DNA from: Pseudomonas sp. K2I15
GTDB lineage: Bacteria; Pseudomonadota; Gammaproteobacteria; Pseudomonadales; Pseudomonadaceae
Length of the DNA stretch: 64,000 bases
Assembly (NCBI RefSeq): GCF_002204795.1
Contig: NZ_NIXO01000001.1
Coordinates: 186,001-250,000 of the forward strand
Direction of reading: 5' to 3'
The translations under genes were made by a program, and so were the position numbers. A model generated the notes under the pieces. The model did not search any database. It saw only the letters and a program-made list of their open reading frames with translations, and was not told where the DNA came from. Positions 44,982 through 53,914 of this stretch are shown piece after piece; position 1 is the first letter of the stretch; each line of letters begins with the position of its first letter.

Positions 44982-45905
44982 ATGCTTTTTTCCCGTAAGG
45001 CGGTTTCCAAGCGTCACTTGTTGTTGATTGCTGCCGGTTTCAGCACCGTGCTGACCGGTTGCGCAACGTCGCCGACCTCCAAGGTCGCCTCGACCACCAA
45101 GGTCGAGTACTACCCGACCTGCTACGAGCCGGTGCAGCACCTGCGTGCCACTGATTCGGACATGACCAAGTCGGTGGTCACCGGCGCTGCAATCGGCGCA
45201 GCCGGTGGCGCACTGCTGGGCGCCCTGACCGGCGACTCCGAAAAGCGCGGCCGCAATGCCGCCATCGGCGCAGCGGGCGGCGCCCTGGCCGGCGGTGCAG
45301 CGGGTTACTACACCGAGCGCCAGAAACAGATCACCGATGACAACCAGCGTATCGCTTCCTACGCTACCGACGTGAACAAGCGCGCCTCCGACATCGACCG
45401 CAGCACCGCGTACGCCAAGGCGTCCCAGCAGTGCTACCAGAGCGCATTCACCAAGCTGGTGGCTGACCGCAAGGCCAAGACCGTCAACGACACCGAAGGC
45501 CGTAAGCGCCTGGCAGAAATCGTCTCCGGCCTGAAAGAGTCGAACGACCTGATCGTCGCGGTCAACGGCAAGGCCAGCGAAGACCTGAACAACTACACCC
45601 AGGCGTACGAGCAGGACCTGCAGCAAGTGGGCGTACAACGTGCCGATGTGGTGACTGTTGCGACGGCTGACACCACCCCGGTGGTGACGCCAGCCAAAGG
45701 CAAGAAGCCGGTAAAAGTGGCGAAGAAGCCGGTGCTGCCAACCGTGCCGAAAGAAGCGGTAGCCACCGAGAAAACCCTCCAGACCGCCCAGACCAAGCAA
45801 GCTGAAAGCAAGCAGGTCGCCAGCGCCGGTAAAGCGCAGATCGAAGGCACTTGCCGCGATCCAAACCTGGCGGACTGGGCACCGGTTCCTTGCCCTAACG
45901 TCTGA
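44982..45905 (+). CDS. tagQ: T6SS outer-membrane lipoprotein TagQ
   Basis: Lipoprotein of 307 aa, lipobox LTGC after AAGFSTV. A glycine-zipper region (VTGAAIGAAGGALLGAL, AAIGAAGGALAGGAAGYY) is typical of membrane-embedding lipoproteins. A helical middle and a Lys/Pro/Val linker (KGKKPVKVAKKPVLPTVPKE) lead to a C-terminal CRDPNLADWAPVPCP end. In H1 systems TagQ localises TagR at the outer membrane. It is the last gene of the plus-strand arm, 84 nt after tagR. Confidence 0.92.
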   Translation: MLFSRKAVSKRHLLLIAAGFSTVLTGCATSPTSKVASTTKVEYYPTCYEPVQHLRATDSDMTKSVVTGAAIGAAGGALLGALTGDSEKRGRNAAIGAAGGALAGGAAGYYTERQKQITDDNQRIASYATDVNKRASDIDRSTAYAKASQQCYQSAFTKLVADRKAKTVNDTEGRKRLAEIVSGLKESNDLIVAVNGKASEDLNNYTQAYEQDLQQVGVQRADVVTVATADTTPVVTPAKGKKPVKVAKKPVLPTVPKEAVATEKTLQTAQTKQAESKQVASAGKAQIEGTCRDPNLADWAPVPCPNV

Positions 45906-45937
45906 GCCAAGTTGTTGCTATAAGCGGTAAACGCTAG

Positions 45938-45965
45938 CCGATCTCCTGCTAAAACGGGAGATCGG
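45938..45965 (+). terminator. Hairpin after tagQ
   Basis: CCGATCTCC pairs with GGAGATCGG (9 bp perfect) around a 10-nt loop, 33 nt after the tagQ stop. No T-run follows, so it is a likely but not certain end of the plus-strand operon. Confidence 0.55.
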
Positions 45966-46030
45966 TGGCGTTATGCGCACAAATCGTTAAACTGCTGCGG
46001 CCACCCAATAATTAAACTGAGGCCGTGTGC

Positions 46031-46411
46031 ATGAAATTTCGTTTTCTTCTCTGGATGCTTGGCCTGTTGATGGGCAAAGCCAGCCGCACCAACCCTGCGT
46101 TCCAGCAGCAGTTGGGTGACAAGGACCTGGCGTTCCAGCTGCAGACCCTCGACGGCAAGGTTGCCCGTCACTTCATCGTCAAAGACCAGCGCATCACCAG
46201 CCGTTCGGGTGTTCATCCCGCGCCTGCGTTTGCTATTGCCTTTAAAGACGCCGCCTACGGCTTCGCCACGATGCAGGCGAAGAACAAGCAACTGGCGTTC
46301 ATGACGGGGATTCAGGACAAGTCGATCCAGATCAAGGGCAACCCGGCGCTGGTGATCTGGTTCCAGGGGTTGACCAAGTATTTGAAGCCGAAGAAAAAGC
46401 CGAAGGCTTGA
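46031..46411 (+). CDS. SCP2-like small protein (PA5347 type)
   Basis: Protein of 126 aa with an N-terminal hydrophobic stretch (MKFRFLLWMLGLLMG) and an SCP2 sterol-carrier-like core: HFIVKDQRITSRSGVHPAPA, FAIAFKDAAYGFATM and IQIKGNPALVIWFQGL. Such proteins bind lipids in other families; the role in pseudomonads is unknown, and some entries call it a helicase without reason. ATG is preferred to a GTG two codons upstream. It marks the right edge of the T6SS block. Confidence 0.75.
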   Translation: MKFRFLLWMLGLLMGKASRTNPAFQQQLGDKDLAFQLQTLDGKVARHFIVKDQRITSRSGVHPAPAFAIAFKDAAYGFATMQAKNKQLAFMTGIQDKSIQIKGNPALVIWFQGLTKYLKPKKKPKA

Positions 46412-46448
46412 TGGTTGCGCCACAACTTATGTGGTGAGAATGCTTGTT

Positions 46449-46541
46449 GTGGCGAGGGAGCTTGCTCCCGCTGGAGTGCGCAGCACTCCCAAAAAAGCCG
46501 GGGCCGCTTCGCAGCCCAGCGGGAGCAAGCTCCCTCGCCAC
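46449..46541. repeat. REP inverted pair, GGCGAGGGAG subtype
   Basis: A 26-bp unit GTGGCGAGGGAGCTTGCTCC... at 46449-46474 is inverted at 46516-46541. This is the third REP subtype in the window. It lies between two convergent genes and may end both transcripts. Confidence 0.92.
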
Positions 46542-46558
46542 ATTGATCTGCTGAGGTT

Positions 46559-47959
46559 TTAGCCTTGGCTGAACTGGGATGCCAACTCGCGCAGCAACGT
46601 TTCCGCATCCAGCACTTTAGCCACCACATCCTCCGCCTTGTCCCGGCTCAGCCCCAGGCGCTCAAGCAGTTCGTCCGGGATGGCTTCATCCGGGCCGGAA
46701 CCGATGCCGCGGCTGCGCAGCAAGCGCACGGCCAGGCACACCAGGTTCGGGTATTCCGCATATTGCCCGTCGTAGGTCGGGTCGTGCTGGAAGCGCAGGG
46801 CCGTGGACAGTTCGTCCGGCATGTCCCAATAACGCATCAACCACGCACCAATCTGCTCGCGGCTGATACCCAGCAAGTGCTGCTCGATGTAGCTGTGGCA
46901 CAGGTGCGGGTTGACCTCCAGGTGCCGGCAGATCAGCGAGAAATGCGGCGGGAACACGTGGGCCAGCAACAGGTAGCCAAAGTTGTGCAGCAGGCCGGCG
47001 AGGTACGTCAGGCCGGCTTCCGGGCGCTGGGCGCGAGGCATGGCGCGTGTCAGGCCTTCGATCACGGCGGCGGTGTAGATCGACTGGTGCCAGTACGGCG
47101 TAGCCTGTTGCGGGTGGTCCTTGGGCAGGCTTAAGGTCTTGCCCAGGGCCAGGCCCAGCGCGAGGTTGATCACCAGGTCAAAGCCCAGCACGCGGACGAT
47201 GGCGTCTTCCACCGAGCGGATCTTGCCCGGTGAGGCGTAGTAGGGCGATGCCGCCCAGCTCACCACTTGCGCGGCCAGGGCCGGGTCGGTTTCGACCACG
47301 CCGGTGATGTCGTCGATGGTGGCGTTGGGGTCGACCCGCAGCTTGATGATCTTTTGCGCGGTATCGGCCAGCGGTGGAATCTCGATGGTCGCTTCCAGGC
47401 GCTGCTGGATACGGCGCGCGGTGAACGCCTGCATCGCTTGGGTGATTTCTTCGCGGTCGTCGTTGGGGCGATCCAGGTTCGGGCGGATGCTGCTCAGCGG
47501 CTCGCCGAAATGTGCGGCGCTGGCCTTGGTCAGCATGCTCTTGAAGGCGTCACTGGAAATCTCCAGCAGCAGCCCGGCTTCGCCCGAGTGCACCAGTACA
47601 GTGGGTTCGCGCAGCAGGCTTTCTTCGTACAGGCACGGGGAGCTGGTCAGCGGCGGCAGGCCAGGCAGCAAGCTCAGGCTGTGTTTGCCGAGCATGCGCT
47701 CAAGGCGCTCCGGCGACACGGCCGTGAGGCGTCGGCCGGTAAGTTCGGCCAGGCGATTGAGGTCCAGCAGTTGGCTCTGCGGAAACATCACCATGAGTGC
47801 ACCCACAGCATCGTCGAGCAGCACCGCTTGAACCTTTTGTGCCGGGTTCAGGCCAGGGCGTTCGGCAACTTCCGTGTAGCTGATAGCGAGCTTTGCAAGC
47901 AGCGTCCGAATCACCGAGGGTGCGGTTGGCGGAGCTGTGGCGAGGGCGACTTCTGACAT
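46559..47959 (-). CDS. HDOD-domain signalling protein
   Basis: Cytosolic protein of 466 aa. The N-terminal 150 residues resemble a YbaK/aminoacyl-tRNA deacylase-like domain (PGLNPAQKVQAVLLDDAVGA). The HDOD domain starts near 210 (IEIPPLADTAQKIIKLRVDP, DDITGVVETDPALAAQVVSW) and keeps YLAGLLHNFGYLLLAHVFP. It has no catalytic HD pair of a phosphodiesterase, as usual for HDOD. The start MSEVALATAPPTAP is preferred; 17 more codons are open upstream. It corresponds to PA5346 next to recG in P. aeruginosa. Confidence 0.88.
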   Translation of the reverse strand: MSEVALATAPPTAPSVIRTLLAKLAISYTEVAERPGLNPAQKVQAVLLDDAVGALMVMFPQSQLLDLNRLAELTGRRLTAVSPERLERMLGKHSLSLLPGLPPLTSSPCLYEESLLREPTVLVHSGEAGLLLEISSDAFKSMLTKASAAHFGEPLSSIRPNLDRPNDDREEITQAMQAFTARRIQQRLEATIEIPPLADTAQKIIKLRVDPNATIDDITGVVETDPALAAQVVSWAASPYYASPGKIRSVEDAIVRVLGFDLVINLALGLALGKTLSLPKDHPQQATPYWHQSIYTAAVIEGLTRAMPRAQRPEAGLTYLAGLLHNFGYLLLAHVFPPHFSLICRHLEVNPHLCHSYIEQHLLGISREQIGAWLMRYWDMPDELSTALRFQHDPTYDGQYAEYPNLVCLAVRLLRSRGIGSGPDEAIPDELLERLGLSRDKAEDVVAKVLDAETLLRELASQFSQG

Positions 47960-48061
47960 GGCCTGAATCCAATTTCCTACAGTCTTTGGAGTATAACCAG
48001 CTTGATACAAGTGAGGGTTGTCTAAGTGCGGTTTGTGACACTGTCGGCTATTGCAGGCACC

Positions 48062-48161
48062 TGTAGGCGCGAGCTTGCTCGCGAAGGTCGTTAACGCTGA
48101 CGCGGGTATCCTGATTCAACGTGGTGCCCTAAGGCTTTTCGCGAGCAAGCTCGCTCCTACA
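48062..48161. repeat. REP inverted pair between recG and the HDOD gene
   Basis: TGTAGGCGCGAGCTTGCTCG... (48062-48085) is inverted at 48138-48161 as a GAGCTCGCTCCTACA-type arm. It is the same subtype as the pair at 25305, with one mismatched base pair in the arm. Confidence 0.9.
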
Positions 48162-48173
48162 GTGAGTCAGCCG

Positions 48174-50249
48174 TCACACTTGGCCATATTGCTGCCCATG
48201 CCTGAGCCAGCGATCAAGCAACGGGCTGACGTGTTCCGGCCAGCGTTCGATCAACGCCTGGGCGGCATCGCGCACGGCAGGCAGCAGGTCGGCGTCGCGC
48301 ATCAGGTCGGCGACCTTGAATTGCAGCAGGCCGGTCTGGCGCGTACCGAGCATTTCGCCGGGGCCGCGCAGTTCGAGGTCTTTTTCGGCGATCACGAAAC
48401 CGTCGTTGGTCTCACGCATGATGCCCAGGCGCTGGCGGCCGATCTGCGACAGCGGCGGGTGGTACAGCAGCACACAATGGCTGGCGGCGCTACCCCGGCC
48501 TACGCGGCCGCGCAACTGGTGCAGTTGCGCCAGGCCCAGGCGCTCGGGGTTCTCAATGATCATCAGGCTGGCGTTGGGTACGTCGACGCCGACTTCGATC
48601 ACCGTGGTCGCCACCAGCAATTGCAGGTTGCCGGCCTTGAACTCGGCCATCACCGCAGCCTTTTCCACCGGTTTCATGCGGCCGTGGATCAGCCCCACCT
48701 TGAGTTCGCCCAGGGCGCTGGTGAGGTCTTCGTAGGTGGTTTCGGCGGCCTGGCAGGTCAGCTCCTCCGACTCTTCGATCAGCGTGCACACCCAATACGC
48801 CTGACGCCCTTCGGCACAGGCGCCGCGCACCCGCTCGATCACTTCGACCCGGCGGGTGTCGGTGACCAGCACGGTGTTGACCGGCGTTCGGCCCGGCGGC
48901 AGCTCGTCGAGGATCGAGGTGTCGAGGTCGGCGTAGGCGCTCATGGCCAGGGTGCGCGGGATTGGTGTGGCGGTCATGATCAACTGGTGCGGGCTCATGC
49001 GGCCGCCCACGCCTTTCTGGCGCAGGGCCAGGCGCTGCTGCACGCCGAAGCGGTGCTGTTCGTCGATGATCACCAGCGCCAGGTTCTTGAACTTCACTTC
49101 GTCCTGGAACAGCGCGTGGGTGCCCACCACCATCGGGGCGCCGGCGGCGATCTGTTCCAGGGCGGACACGCGGTTCTTGCCCTTGAGCTTGCCGGCCAGC
49201 CACGCGACTTCCAGGCCCAGCGGTTCGAGCCAGCGCTTGAAGGTGATGAAGTGCTGCTCGGCAAGAATCTCGGTAGGCGCCATCAGCGCCACTTGATAGC
49301 CTGCTTCGAGCGCCTGCAACGCGGCGAGGGCGGCGACCACGGTTTTACCCGCGCCCACGTCGCCCTGGATCAGCCGCAGCATCGGTTCTTTCTGGCTCAG
49401 GTCGTAGGCGATTTCATTGCCGACCCGCTGCTGGGCGCCGGTCGGTGCAAACCCCAGGTTGGCCAGGTATTGCGCAGGCAGGCGCGTGGCCTTGGGCATC
49501 GCTGGTGCGCGCAGGGAACGCATGCTCTCGCGCAGGCGTTGCTGGGACAGTTGGTGTGTCAGCAGTTCTTCGAACGCCAGGCGATGCTGGGCCCAGTGAT
49601 GACCGAGGGCCAGTTCGTCGACGTCGGCGTCGGCCGGTGGGTGATGCAGGTAGCGGATCGCATCATCCAGCGGGGCCAGTTGGTAGTCGCGCGCCAGTTC
49701 CTGAGGCAGCCAGTCGGGCAGGCTTTTCGGCCCGAGCATCGTCAGGGTTTGCATGCACAGTTGGCGCAGGCGCTGTTGGGTCAGGCCTTCGGTGAGCGGG
49801 TAGATCGGTGTGAGGGTGGTGTCTACCGGCGGAGGTTCGTCGCCGGTAATGGCGCGGTATTCCGGGTGGTAGATTTCCAGCCCCGAAGCGCCGGGCCGGG
49901 CTTCGCCGTAGCAGCGCACGCGGGTGCCACGCTTGAGGCCTTCTTTCTGGGCGTTGCTGAAGTGGTAGAAGCGCAGGCTCAAACCGCCGGTGCCGTCCTG
50001 CAGGCGCACCACCAAGCTGCGGCGCTTGCCCATCACCACGTCGGCGCCGCTGACGGTGCCTTCAACCACGGCATCTTGCCCAGGGCGCAATTGGCCGATG
50101 GGCACCACGCGGGTGCGGTCCTGGTAACGCAGGGGCAGGTGGAACAATACGTCCTGGAGATTTTCCAGGCCGACCTTGGCCAATTTCTCGGCCATGGCCT
50201 CCCCGACACCCTTGAGTGCCGTCACCGACACCTGCGACAGCTCAGTCAT
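48174..50249 (-). CDS. recG: ATP-dependent DNA helicase RecG
   Basis: Helicase of 691 aa that remodels stalled forks and Holliday junctions. The wedge OB domain is N-terminal (about 60-150). Walker A is GDVGAGKT, motif II IIDEQHRFGV, motif III MTATPIPRTLAMS, and motif VI lies around LHQLRGRVGRGS. The start MTELSQVSVTALKGVGEAMA is the family start; the 14 codons upstream run into the oxyR end. The length equals that of P. aeruginosa RecG. It lies 8 nt after oxyR, so the two form an operon. Confidence 0.97.
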   Translation of the reverse strand: MTELSQVSVTALKGVGEAMAEKLAKVGLENLQDVLFHLPLRYQDRTRVVPIGQLRPGQDAVVEGTVSGADVVMGKRRSLVVRLQDGTGGLSLRFYHFSNAQKEGLKRGTRVRCYGEARPGASGLEIYHPEYRAITGDEPPPVDTTLTPIYPLTEGLTQQRLRQLCMQTLTMLGPKSLPDWLPQELARDYQLAPLDDAIRYLHHPPADADVDELALGHHWAQHRLAFEELLTHQLSQQRLRESMRSLRAPAMPKATRLPAQYLANLGFAPTGAQQRVGNEIAYDLSQKEPMLRLIQGDVGAGKTVVAALAALQALEAGYQVALMAPTEILAEQHFITFKRWLEPLGLEVAWLAGKLKGKNRVSALEQIAAGAPMVVGTHALFQDEVKFKNLALVIIDEQHRFGVQQRLALRQKGVGGRMSPHQLIMTATPIPRTLAMSAYADLDTSILDELPPGRTPVNTVLVTDTRRVEVIERVRGACAEGRQAYWVCTLIEESEELTCQAAETTYEDLTSALGELKVGLIHGRMKPVEKAAVMAEFKAGNLQLLVATTVIEVGVDVPNASLMIIENPERLGLAQLHQLRGRVGRGSAASHCVLLYHPPLSQIGRQRLGIMRETNDGFVIAEKDLELRGPGEMLGTRQTGLLQFKVADLMRDADLLPAVRDAAQALIERWPEHVSPLLDRWLRHGQQYGQV

Positions 50250-50257
50250 ACCGTTAC

Positions 50258-51178
50258 TTAGCTCGCAGCAGGCGGCTTGGCCACCGAACACAGGCGGATC
50301 GAGTCGGCGAGGATTTCAATCGCTTTGGGCCGCGGGAAGCTCGCGCGCCAGGCAATCGCCACGGTACGGAACGGCACCGGCGGCGTCAGTGGGCGTACGG
50401 CGATCACGCCCGGGGCGTAGTGATGGCTGTCGACCGCCGACAGCGGCAGGATCGAAATGCCCAGGCCGGACGCGACCATATGGCGAATGGTTTCCAGGGA
50501 GCTGGACTCCACCGTGGTGTGCTTGGCGCCGTCGTTGCCCTTGGTCAGGGTCGGGCAGGCTTCCAGCACCTGATCGCGGAAGCAGTGGCCTTCGCCCAGC
50601 AACAGCAGGCTCTTGTCGTTGAGCAGGCCGGCGTCGATGGTGTCTTTTTGCGTCCACGGGTGGGACGCCGGCATCAGCACGTAGAACGGCTCATCGTAAA
50701 GCGGCAGGGTCAGCACGTCTGCTTCGTTGAACGGCAGGGCGATGATGATCGCGTCCAACTCGCCGTTGCGCAGTTTGTCGCGCAGCACGTGGGTGAAGTT
50801 TTCTTCGATATACAGCGGCATCTGCGGCGCGACGCGGTGCAGTTGCGGAATCAAGTGCGGGAACAGGTACGGGCCGACGGTGTAGATGGCGCCGACTTTC
50901 AGCGGGGCGGTCAGCTGGTTTTTACCGGCCTGGGCCAGCTCGCGAATGCTTTGGGCCTGTTCCAGAACCTTCTGGGCCTGGGCGACGATGCCTTCGCCTA
51001 CCGGCGTGAGGCGCACGGCGCTTTTGCTGCGCTCGAAAATCAGCACACCGAGTTCGTCTTCAAGCTTCTTCACACCCACCGACAGCGTCGGCTGGCTGAC
51101 GTGGCAACGCTCGGCCGCGTGGCCGAAGTGCTGCTCTTGGGCGAGGGTAACGATGTAGCGTAATTCTGTGAGAGTCAT
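50258..51178 (-). CDS. oxyR: Peroxide-sensing regulator OxyR
   Basis: LysR-family activator of 306 aa. The N-terminal helix-turn-helix includes HFGHAAERCHVSQPTLSVGV. The redox cysteines are C199 (GEGHCF) and C208 (LEACPT), the same numbers as in E. coli OxyR. Oxidation forms a disulfide that activates catalase and peroxidase genes. It is transcribed with recG, as in P. aeruginosa. Confidence 0.97.
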   Translation of the reverse strand: MTLTELRYIVTLAQEQHFGHAAERCHVSQPTLSVGVKKLEDELGVLIFERSKSAVRLTPVGEGIVAQAQKVLEQAQSIRELAQAGKNQLTAPLKVGAIYTVGPYLFPHLIPQLHRVAPQMPLYIEENFTHVLRDKLRNGELDAIIIALPFNEADVLTLPLYDEPFYVLMPASHPWTQKDTIDAGLLNDKSLLLLGEGHCFRDQVLEACPTLTKGNDGAKHTTVESSSLETIRHMVASGLGISILPLSAVDSHHYAPGVIAVRPLTPPVPFRTVAIAWRASFPRPKAIEILADSIRLCSVAKPPAAS

Positions 51179-51292
51179 AGCGGGCGTCCATGAGGTTGCG
51201 GGCCAAGCATACCGGCTGCAATCGATAGACGCACGTTATCAGACAGCGTAGGGGCCACGACACCGGTTAATCGGGTATCGCGGCCCCGTATT

Positions 51293-51823
51293 TCACTTCT
51301 GCGGGTACTTGAAGGTGAAGGTTTCGGTGAAGGGAGCCCACCAGTCAGGCACGCCGGTTTCCTTGTCCACGTGGTGGAAGAAGCCTTTGATTTGCGGGCT
51401 TTCATAGCGCAATACCACGGTGTAGGTGCCGGGGCCGTCCATCTTCACGTTGTTGGCGTAGTGGGCGCCGTCTTTTGCAACCATCGGCAGCAGCGTGCCG
51501 ATTTCCTTGTAGTCGGGCGAGCCTTGCTTGACCAGCGAGTAGCTGATGGTCAGGTAGGGCACCCACTCACCGTTGGACAGGCCGTACTTGTTGTCGGCGG
51601 TGGCGTGCACATCGGTCTCAAGGTGCACCGAGTCCTTGCTCATCACCATGCCCGGCGGCATGGGCGCCATTTCGATGCCTACCAAGTACGAGGAGGCGAT
51701 CTCCATGTCATTGATCTGCACCGGGCCGCCAATCGGGTATTCGCGGGCCTGGGCCAGGGAGGAAACGGCCACGGCGCTGACGAGTAGCAGTGCGGCGGCC
51801 AAGGGATTGCGCAGGTGTTTCAT
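51293..51823 (-). CDS. Periplasmic iron-binding protein, P19/Tp34 (FtrA-like)
   Basis: Exported protein of 176 aa with signal peptide (NPLAAALLLVSAVAVSSLAQ, ARE). Its mature part has the P19/Tp34 pattern: YPIGGPVQINDMEIASSYLV, the Met-rich loop MAPMPPGMVMSKDSVHLE and a His-bearing DVHATADN. It binds ferrous iron or copper and hands it to the FTR1 permease encoded just upstream. It is the last gene of a three-gene operon under a Fur-type box. Confidence 0.9.
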   Translation of the reverse strand: MKHLRNPLAAALLLVSAVAVSSLAQAREYPIGGPVQINDMEIASSYLVGIEMAPMPPGMVMSKDSVHLETDVHATADNKYGLSNGEWVPYLTISYSLVKQGSPDYKEIGTLLPMVAKDGAHYANNVKMDGPGTYTVVLRYESPQIKGFFHHVDKETGVPDWWAPFTETFTFKYPQK

Positions 51824-51842
51824 GGTGGGGCTCCTGGGGCGG

Positions 51843-52661
51843 TTAACGTGATGAACTCGGGCGTGAATGAATCAGGCGGCTACCCAGCACCAGGAGCGCG
51901 AGGGTGACGGACCAAGCGACCAGTTGGACGCCCAGCGGCCGGTCGGTGTAGCCCACCAGCGCGGTCAATGCGCGGCCGGTGAGGCTGCCATCGGAGACCA
52001 GCCAGGAGGTGTCCCAGAGCTGGTAGCCCCAGGCGGGAATCAGGTCGATACCGGCGAGGATCGCGGCGGCTCGACCGGCCATGCCGGCGGCGAGCAAGGC
52101 GATCATCCAGCCGGTAATCGAAAACAGGCGCTTGAGGCTGATGGTGACCAGGCCGCGGTACATCAGCCAGGACAGCACGGCGCCGGCGGCGATGCCGAGC
52201 ACACCGCCCGCCAACATCGACAGTGGGTCTGCCTGGCTCGACGCGGCGATGCCGTAGAGGAACAGCACGATTTCCGAACCTTCGCGCAGCACGGCCACGG
52301 TGATCACCACGGCCAGGGCCCAGAGTGATTTTTCGCCGTTGAGTACCGCATTGCCGGCGCTGCGCAGTTGGGTCGCCAGTTCGCGTCCGTGGCTGGCCAT
52401 CCACAGGTTGTGCCAGCCCAGCATCACCACGGCGATCACCAGAATGGCCGCGTTGAAAATTTCCTGGCCGAAGCCTTGGAGTGCCTGGGTGATTGCGCCG
52501 GTAAACAGCGCGAGGATGCCAGCACCGAGCACGCCGGCCGCGATCCCGCCGCCGATAAACAGCCCGCGCCTTGCCAGGCCTTGGGTGGCAGCCATCACGA
52601 TGCCCACCACAATCCCGGCTTCCAGCACTTCTCGAAACACGATCAACAGACAGGCCAGCAT
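51843..52661 (-). CDS. FTR1-family iron permease
   Basis: Membrane protein of 272 aa with seven hydrophobic segments. Both iron-channel motifs of the Ftr1/EfeU family are intact: REVLE (10-14) and REGSE near residue 126. With the cupredoxin and P19 proteins it forms an FtrABC-type ferrous-iron uptake system as in Bordetella and Brucella. The start lies 3 nt after the cupredoxin stop. Confidence 0.93.
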   Translation of the reverse strand: MLACLLIVFREVLEAGIVVGIVMAATQGLARRGLFIGGGIAAGVLGAGILALFTGAITQALQGFGQEIFNAAILVIAVVMLGWHNLWMASHGRELATQLRSAGNAVLNGEKSLWALAVVITVAVLREGSEIVLFLYGIAASSQADPLSMLAGGVLGIAAGAVLSWLMYRGLVTISLKRLFSITGWMIALLAAGMAGRAAAILAGIDLIPAWGYQLWDTSWLVSDGSLTGRALTALVGYTDRPLGVQLVAWSVTLALLVLGSRLIHSRPSSSR

Positions 52662-52664
52662 GGC

Positions 52665-53000
52665 TTACTCCTTGGCCGCGACGGCAGTGACCGTGCCTTT
52701 GGCCTGGTCGGGGTGGTAGTCATCGAAGAAGGTGTAAGTGCCGGGGTGCAGTGGGCCGGCAAATACCGTGATGGTGTTGCCGGGGACGATGATTTTTTCG
52801 AATTTCATGTCGTAGCTTTCGAACTCATCAACGCTTTCGTCGTGGCTGGTGAGTTGGATGCGAAAGCGCTCACCGGCCGGCACCTCGAACGTCGAGGGGC
52901 TGAAGGTGTGGTTTTGAATGACCAGGGTGACCAGCTGATCCGCATGTGCAGCGACGGGAAAAGCCAGTAGAAGGAGAGCCAGCCGGGCAAGGTTAGGCAT
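52665..53000 (-). CDS. Periplasmic cupredoxin (FtrB-like)
   Basis: Exported protein of 111 aa, signal peptide ending AHA-D. A cupredoxin fold is suggested by LVIQNHTFSPSTFEVPAGER, SHDESVDEFE and HPGTYTFFDDYHP. The cupredoxin may oxidise or shuttle iron for the FTR1 permease. It is first in the operon, directly after a Fur-type box. No FtrD-like ferredoxin gene follows. Confidence 0.85.
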   Translation of the reverse strand: MPNLARLALLLLAFPVAAHADQLVTLVIQNHTFSPSTFEVPAGERFRIQLTSHDESVDEFESYDMKFEKIIVPGNTITVFAGPLHPGTYTFFDDYHPDQAKGTVTAVAAKE

Positions 53001-53011
53001 GCCGAATGTCC

Positions 53012-53030
53012 GCTAATGAGAACTATTCGC
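53012..53030 (-). promoter_or_regulatory. Fur box of the iron-uptake operon
   Basis: GCTAATGAGAACTATTCGC matches the pseudomonad Fur box GCAAATGAGAATTATTTGC at 16 of 19 bases and lies 12 bp upstream of the cupredoxin start. Iron repression is expected. Confidence 0.7.
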
Positions 53031-53132
53031 GTATGATTGGCTTTGTATTTAAATGTTACAAGTGAAGATCGAGTTAGGCGGCGGCCTGTTCAACCCTGGT
53101 TCAGGTTGCGGTGATGCGAGGGGGAGCAGCAG

Positions 53133-53158
53133 CCGTGGGCACCCGAGAGTGCCCACGG
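53133..53158 (-). terminator. Hairpin after tonB
   Basis: CCGTGGGCAC and GTGCCCACGG form a perfect 10-bp stem with a 6-nt loop just after the tonB stop. No T-run is present. Confidence 0.6.
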
Positions 53159-53164
53159 TGAGGA

Positions 53165-53914
53165 TTACCGGCGACGTTTTTCGATGTTGTAAACGAACGG
53201 CGCAACGATCTCGATGCTGCCGCCTTTCAGCATCTCGGCCGGCGGTTTGGGCAGCGGTTGGGCCCGACGGATCATGTCGAGGGTGGCGCGGTCCAGGTCG
53301 GCGTTGCCGGAGCGGCCCACCAGTTCGTAGGACAGCACGTTGCCATCGGCATCCACCACGAAACGCAGGCGGTTCAGGCCTTCCTTGCCACGCGCCTGGG
53401 CGCCTGGCGGGTACTTCTTGTACTTCTGCAGGTGGCCCAGCAGGGTACTTTCCCAGGTGGCCTTGGCCGCGATCTGCTGCGGTGAAGGGCCGGGTTGTGG
53501 CTGAGCGGATTTTTCCGTAGGCGCGTTGTTCTGCGGAGTTTCGCTCGGCGGCTCTTCGGAAGGTTTTTCCTTGGGCGGATCGGGCTTCTTCTCTACAGGC
53601 TTGGGCGGCTGTGGTTTTGGCTTGGGCTTGACCGGCTTGGGCACCTGGATTGTTGGCTTGGGTGCTTCGGCCAGTTTCGGCAATGGCAGCTCTTCCACCG
53701 GCGCGGGTGGCTGTGGCGGTGTTATCACCTTCGGCGGGGCCGGAGGCGGTGGCGCCGGCATGGGTGCCAGGTCGATGACCATGGCTGCCGGTGGCAGTTG
53801 GACCATCTGTGGCGCCGACCACTGGAGCGCGATGATGATCGCGACGGCGTGGACGCCCAGCACGACGGCGAGGCTGGTGCCATAACGCGTCAGTTTGTGG
53901 CGCGTCGTGATCAT
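53165..53914 (-). CDS. tonB: Energy-transducing protein TonB
   Basis: Periplasm-spanning protein of 249 aa. One N-terminal membrane helix (about residues 14-32) is followed by a long Pro/Lys/Glu spacer (KPKPKPQPPKPVEKKPDPPK). The C-terminal TonB domain contains YPPGAQARGKEGLNRLRFVV and the end PLPKPPAEM. It transmits the proton-motive force from ExbBD to outer-membrane siderophore receptors. It overlaps exbD by ATGA. Confidence 0.95.
   Translation of the reverse strand: MITTRHKLTRYGTSLAVVLGVHAVAIIIALQWSAPQMVQLPPAAMVIDLAPMPAPPPPAPPKVITPPQPPAPVEELPLPKLAEAPKPTIQVPKPVKPKPKPQPPKPVEKKPDPPKEKPSEEPPSETPQNNAPTEKSAQPQPGPSPQQIAAKATWESTLLGHLQKYKKYPPGAQARGKEGLNRLRFVVDADGNVLSYELVGRSGNADLDRATLDMIRRAQPLPKPPAEMLKGGSIEIVAPFVYNIEKRRR

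Noticed and set aside
48051-50261. 736-codon open frame antisense to recG
   Set aside because: Shadow of recG with no domain and typical His/Gln/Ala-rich composition.
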